Assembly (NCBI GenBank): GCA_964445985.1
Contig: CAYUMU010000004.1
Span: 62,001-126,000 of the forward strand
Origin: CAYUMU01 sp964445985
GTDB lineage: Bacteria; Planctomycetota; Planctomycetia; Pirellulales; S012-138
Direction of reading: 5' to 3'
Length of the DNA: 64,000 nt
Shown: in pieces, positions 61,343-64,000 of the stretch
Layout: each line of letters opens with the position of its first letter
Position numbering within the stretch: the stretch's first letter is position 1
Notes under the pieces: model-generated
The model's input: the letters and a program-made list of their open reading frames with translations, nothing else
What the model was told of the DNA's origin: nothing
Database searches by the model: none
Translations under genes and position numbers: made by a program

Positions 61343-63844
61343 TTAATGATTCAAAATAAACTCTTTGCTGTTGGTCAGAGCCCAAAGCAGGTCGCGGAGA
61401 CCGGTGTGGATATTTTCCGCCTGGTCCAGTTGTTCCTTGCCCACGGCCAGTTCTTCGGGGGAAGGGGGCCGGCTGAAGGTGCGGAGCCAGGCTTCGCGGA
61501 CCAACTCGTCGCGATGCTCGGCTTGCCACGCCACGCCGCGTTTGCCCACTTCGCTGAGCCAGCCGTCTTTGCGGCCGAGCAGCGAGTTCGTTTCGGCGTC
61601 GTTCCGCAGGTAAATGGTCTGCAGCAGGCTCGGTTCGTTGGAGCGTTCGCAATCGCAAACCAACACTCGGGCTGGCTTGCCAAACAGCCGCACGGCGTAC
61701 ACGCCCTGGGCGTTGCGATCGGTTTCGGGGAAGCCAATCATCCTTGCCTGCACCAGTTTCTCATCGGTTTGCAGTTGTGCTTGAGCACTTTCGGTGGCCG
61801 AGGCAAACACTAGCGCGTCGTAGGTGACTTCGGCCGGCAAGCGGCGGACGGCGGCGCGGCTGAAGTTGCGTTCGTCGGTCCGGTTGGTGGCGTTGGGGCG
61901 CCAGCTCAATTGATAGGTGCGGCTGCGGGTGATCTCGCGATGCAGCCAGCGAAGGTCGAAACCGTGGGCAATGAACTCCTGGGCCAGGTATGCCAGCAGG
62001 GGCTCGTTGCTGGCCGGGTTGGCCAGGTTCATGTCGTCGGGCGGTTCGATGATGCCGATGCCAAAGCAATGGGCCCAAACGCGGTTGACAATCGCCCTGG
62101 CAAAGTAGGGGTTTTCGGACTGCACCAGCCAATCCATGACCGGTTGTCGCGGATCGTGGTAGCGTTCGGCAATGACTTCGTTGCCACCGAGCAGACGCGG
62201 CGTAATCACGCGGCCGGTGGGGTTCTTGTCGCTCGGGCGAGGTTTGCGCAAGCCCTTGCTCCAGTCGGGCACGGCCACGTCGCCCCAGGGGACCATCGTG
62301 CCCTTGTGGGCCAGGTCGGCAAAGAGCTTTTTGTAGCCGCCGCTATCCATGTCGGCCGTGAGGCCTAGTTTTTTCTTGAGTTCTTGCGCCTCGCCGCGGT
62401 TGCCGGTCTGGCGGAAGCGCACGCCATCGAAGAAGGCTTGAAAGTCGAGATAATCGGCCTGAGTCCATTGATCGTAGGGATGTTTGTGGCACTCCGCGCA
62501 CTCCAGCCGCACGCCCAAGAAGGCGTAAGCAAATCGCAGCGTTTGCGGCGGCGTGAACTGGCCACGCGTCCAGAAGTAAGGCATCCAGCGATTCTGGCTG
62601 AAATCGGCCTGGTCCGCGGCGCGGAAGTACGAGGTCATTTCTTGGTAATAGTCTTCGTCGCTCTGGTCTGGCTTGCGACTCACGGCCAGCACGATGCCTT
62701 CGGTGATCTTGTCGAAGGATTCGTTCTCGGCGGCCCTGCGGTACAACCAGCGATACCACTGCGCTGACTTGTCGCGCCGGGTGCCCTGTTCGCCGCCGAC
62801 TGGCATGTTGTTTTCGGCATTGCCGGTCAAATCGCCCAGCCGCGTGGCCAGCCAGGCCGCGTAGGTGGGCCGCCGCAGCAGTTCATCGATTTTGCGGTCG
62901 CGCTTGTCGGTTGAGGTGTCGGCCAAGAAGGCTTCGATCTCGGCGGGGGCAGGCAGCGTGCCGGTAAGGTCGAGGCTCACCCGCCGCAAAAACTCGGCGT
63001 CGGTGCAAAGCTCGGCCGGCGCCAGCCCCACTTTGCGTAGCTTGTCGACCACCAACCGATCGATGGCGGTCGGCGTGGGAGTGGGAGGATAGTTCGCGCC
63101 CGCCAACTCCGAGACCGGCAGAATGACCGGCACGGCGGCGATGCCGTTGTCGTAGAACGCCACCACGTGGGTATCGCCGGGGCCAACGCTGGTGACCAGG
63201 CCCTCTTCGTTCACTTCGGCAATCGATTCGTCGTTCGAGCGGAAGCGGCAAAGGGCCGTGATGTCTTCTTGCGAGCCGTCGGACCAGCGGGCGGTAACCT
63301 TCAGCGGCGTGGCTTTGCCGGCGGCGGCAAACACCATTTCCTTGGGTTCCAAGTCGAGCGTAATCAGCGTGGCAGCCTGCTCGGCGTTGTAACCAGGAGC
63401 GCCCGACTCGATCCAGCGAAGCAATAGCCTGTGCTCCCACCCGCCGGGTTTGAAACGCTCCCCGCCATCGTGATCGATGGCCAGGGTGGGCTTTTGCAAA
63501 ATGAGGCTTTCCCGAGGGCTTTTCAGAGCCACCCGCGGACTGTCGCCGCCGGTGAGGGCCGCGTGGTCTTTGGCAAAGTCGTATCCAAACAGAGAAAACT
63601 GAAAACCACCCTGGCCCTGGAACGAGCCGTGGCAGGCGCGGCCGTTGCAGCCCAACCGGCCCAACAGCGGCAACACATGCCTCTGGAAGTCGGGAACCTC
63701 TGGGGTGTTTGCCTGCGAAAACCGCACATGCGTAGGCGGCAAGTCGGCGGCGAAGGCCGCGGACCATGCTGAAAACTCAACCGCTGAGCACGCTGCCAAC
63801 AGCGTTAGCGCAGGCAGAACCGACGGTGAAAAGATGCGATGCAT
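61343..63844 (-). CDS. Large DUF1549/DUF1553 protein with cytochrome-like and Ig-like parts
   Basis: An 833-residue exported protein. After the signal peptide (LPALTLLAACSAVEFSAWSA) comes a Cys-X4-Cys-His motif, GCNGRACHGSFQGQGGFQFS (Cys66, Cys71, His72), typical of the planctomycete cytochrome-like N-terminal part. A bacterial Ig-like (Big_2) domain follows at about 185-270 (LDLEPKEMVFAAAGKATPLK, VTSVGPGDTHVVAFYDNGIA), then DUF1549 (about 285-500, with CAECHKHPYDQW) and DUF1553 to the end (AIVNRVWAHCFGIGIIEPPD). ATG 63844 is chosen over 63919 because it starts the signal peptide. This is the full-length architecture; the copy at 30280 is the short form. Confidence 0.9.
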   Translation of the reverse strand: MHRIFSPSVLPALTLLAACSAVEFSAWSAAFAADLPPTHVRFSQANTPEVPDFQRHVLPLLGRLGCNGRACHGSFQGQGGFQFSLFGYDFAKDHAALTGGDSPRVALKSPRESLILQKPTLAIDHDGGERFKPGGWEHRLLLRWIESGAPGYNAEQAATLITLDLEPKEMVFAAAGKATPLKVTARWSDGSQEDITALCRFRSNDESIAEVNEEGLVTSVGPGDTHVVAFYDNGIAAVPVILPVSELAGANYPPTPTPTAIDRLVVDKLRKVGLAPAELCTDAEFLRRVSLDLTGTLPAPAEIEAFLADTSTDKRDRKIDELLRRPTYAAWLATRLGDLTGNAENNMPVGGEQGTRRDKSAQWYRWLYRRAAENESFDKITEGIVLAVSRKPDQSDEDYYQEMTSYFRAADQADFSQNRWMPYFWTRGQFTPPQTLRFAYAFLGVRLECAECHKHPYDQWTQADYLDFQAFFDGVRFRQTGNRGEAQELKKKLGLTADMDSGGYKKLFADLAHKGTMVPWGDVAVPDWSKGLRKPRPSDKNPTGRVITPRLLGGNEVIAERYHDPRQPVMDWLVQSENPYFARAIVNRVWAHCFGIGIIEPPDDMNLANPASNEPLLAYLAQEFIAHGFDLRWLHREITRSRTYQLSWRPNATNRTDERNFSRAAVRRLPAEVTYDALVFASATESAQAQLQTDEKLVQARMIGFPETDRNAQGVYAVRLFGKPARVLVCDCERSNEPSLLQTIYLRNDAETNSLLGRKDGWLSEVGKRGVAWQAEHRDELVREAWLRTFSRPPSPEELAVGKEQLDQAENIHTGLRDLLWALTNSKEFILNH

Positions 63845-64000
63845 TGCAGGGTGGAGCCTCACCAAGGAGCAAATACGGAAGGTGGCTGCCAGGTTGGGGA
63901 AGGAATGAGCAGGGTGCAATTCTCCCTTCAGCTTACGAAACGCCAGAAAGCAAGTTCCATCCCGTCCCGTTCACGGTTGGGAGGGAAGACATTCATTTTG
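63845..64000. other. Non-coding window edge
   Basis: Upstream region of the large DUF1549/DUF1553 gene. No promoter stands out and no gene is visible before the window ends. Confidence 0.5.

Overview
The window looks like a piece of a Planctomycetota chromosome, most likely from the Pirellulales. The evidence is two DUF1549/DUF1553 plus DUF1501 modules (protein families hugely expanded in this phylum), a glycine-rich secreted protein, an FHA protein, twin-arginine secreted proteins without known relatives, and high GC throughout. I saw no rRNA, tRNA, CRISPR array, complete insertion sequence or replication origin. All assignments rest on reading the sequence and recognising motifs; no database search was run.

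Layout. 1-5 kb: C-terminal part of a BamA-type outer-membrane protein, then leftward genes for an MgtC-like membrane protein, a Tat-secreted protein and a beta-helix protein. 5-11.4 kb: an exported M14 carboxypeptidase, then a two-gene unit coding for a membrane/sulfotransferase fusion and a hexapeptide-repeat protein. 11.4-15.3 kb: leftward small protein, DUF2817 peptidase-like protein, DUF695-RraB protein and an amidase. 15.3-17.1 kb: a low-GC stretch that may be a decayed gene, a histone-H1-like tail protein with a clear terminator, and an RRM RNA-binding protein. 17.7-28.8 kb: mutS-bioF (overlapping), then gcvT-gcvH-gcvPA, two nearly identical Uma2-type genes, gcvPB and a lipoate-ligase-family gene. 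The last group forms a glycine cleavage and lipoylation unit interrupted by the Uma2 pair.

29-38 kb: FHA protein behind a near-consensus promoter, DUF1549-DUF1501-WD40 module, a small cytosolic protein, a SnoaL-like secreted protein and a glycine-rich protein with a 45-bp tandem repeat. 37.9-41 kb (leftward): GNAT acetyltransferase and two RlaP-type nucleotidyltransferases in one overlapping unit, and a histidine phosphatase. 41.0-42.2 kb is non-coding and contains a segment resembling the 5' domain of a group II intron. 42.2-44 kb: folC and a small membrane protein, ended by a bidirectional terminator.

44-60 kb: a leftward three-gene unit whose first protein looks like a natural PilM-PilN fusion, followed by membrane-anchored proteins in the PilO and PilP positions; rpmA-obg, with obg carrying an apparent one-base deletion; two exported unknown proteins; ThuA; serC; and a rightward overlapping trio of prepilin-like genes ending in a GspK/PilX-like protein. 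The pilus platform and the pseudopilin trio lie about 7 kb apart and may serve the same type II secretion/type IV pilus-like machine. 60-64 kb: a second, leftward DUF1549-DUF1501 module.

No wholly new defence or mobile system is evident. The most unusual items are the sulfotransferase fused to a CPBP-fold domain that has lost its protease residues, the PilM-PilN fusion, the frameshifted obg, the Uma2 duplication inside the gcv unit with signs of gene conversion, the RlaP pair, and a 109-bp dispersed inverted repeat.
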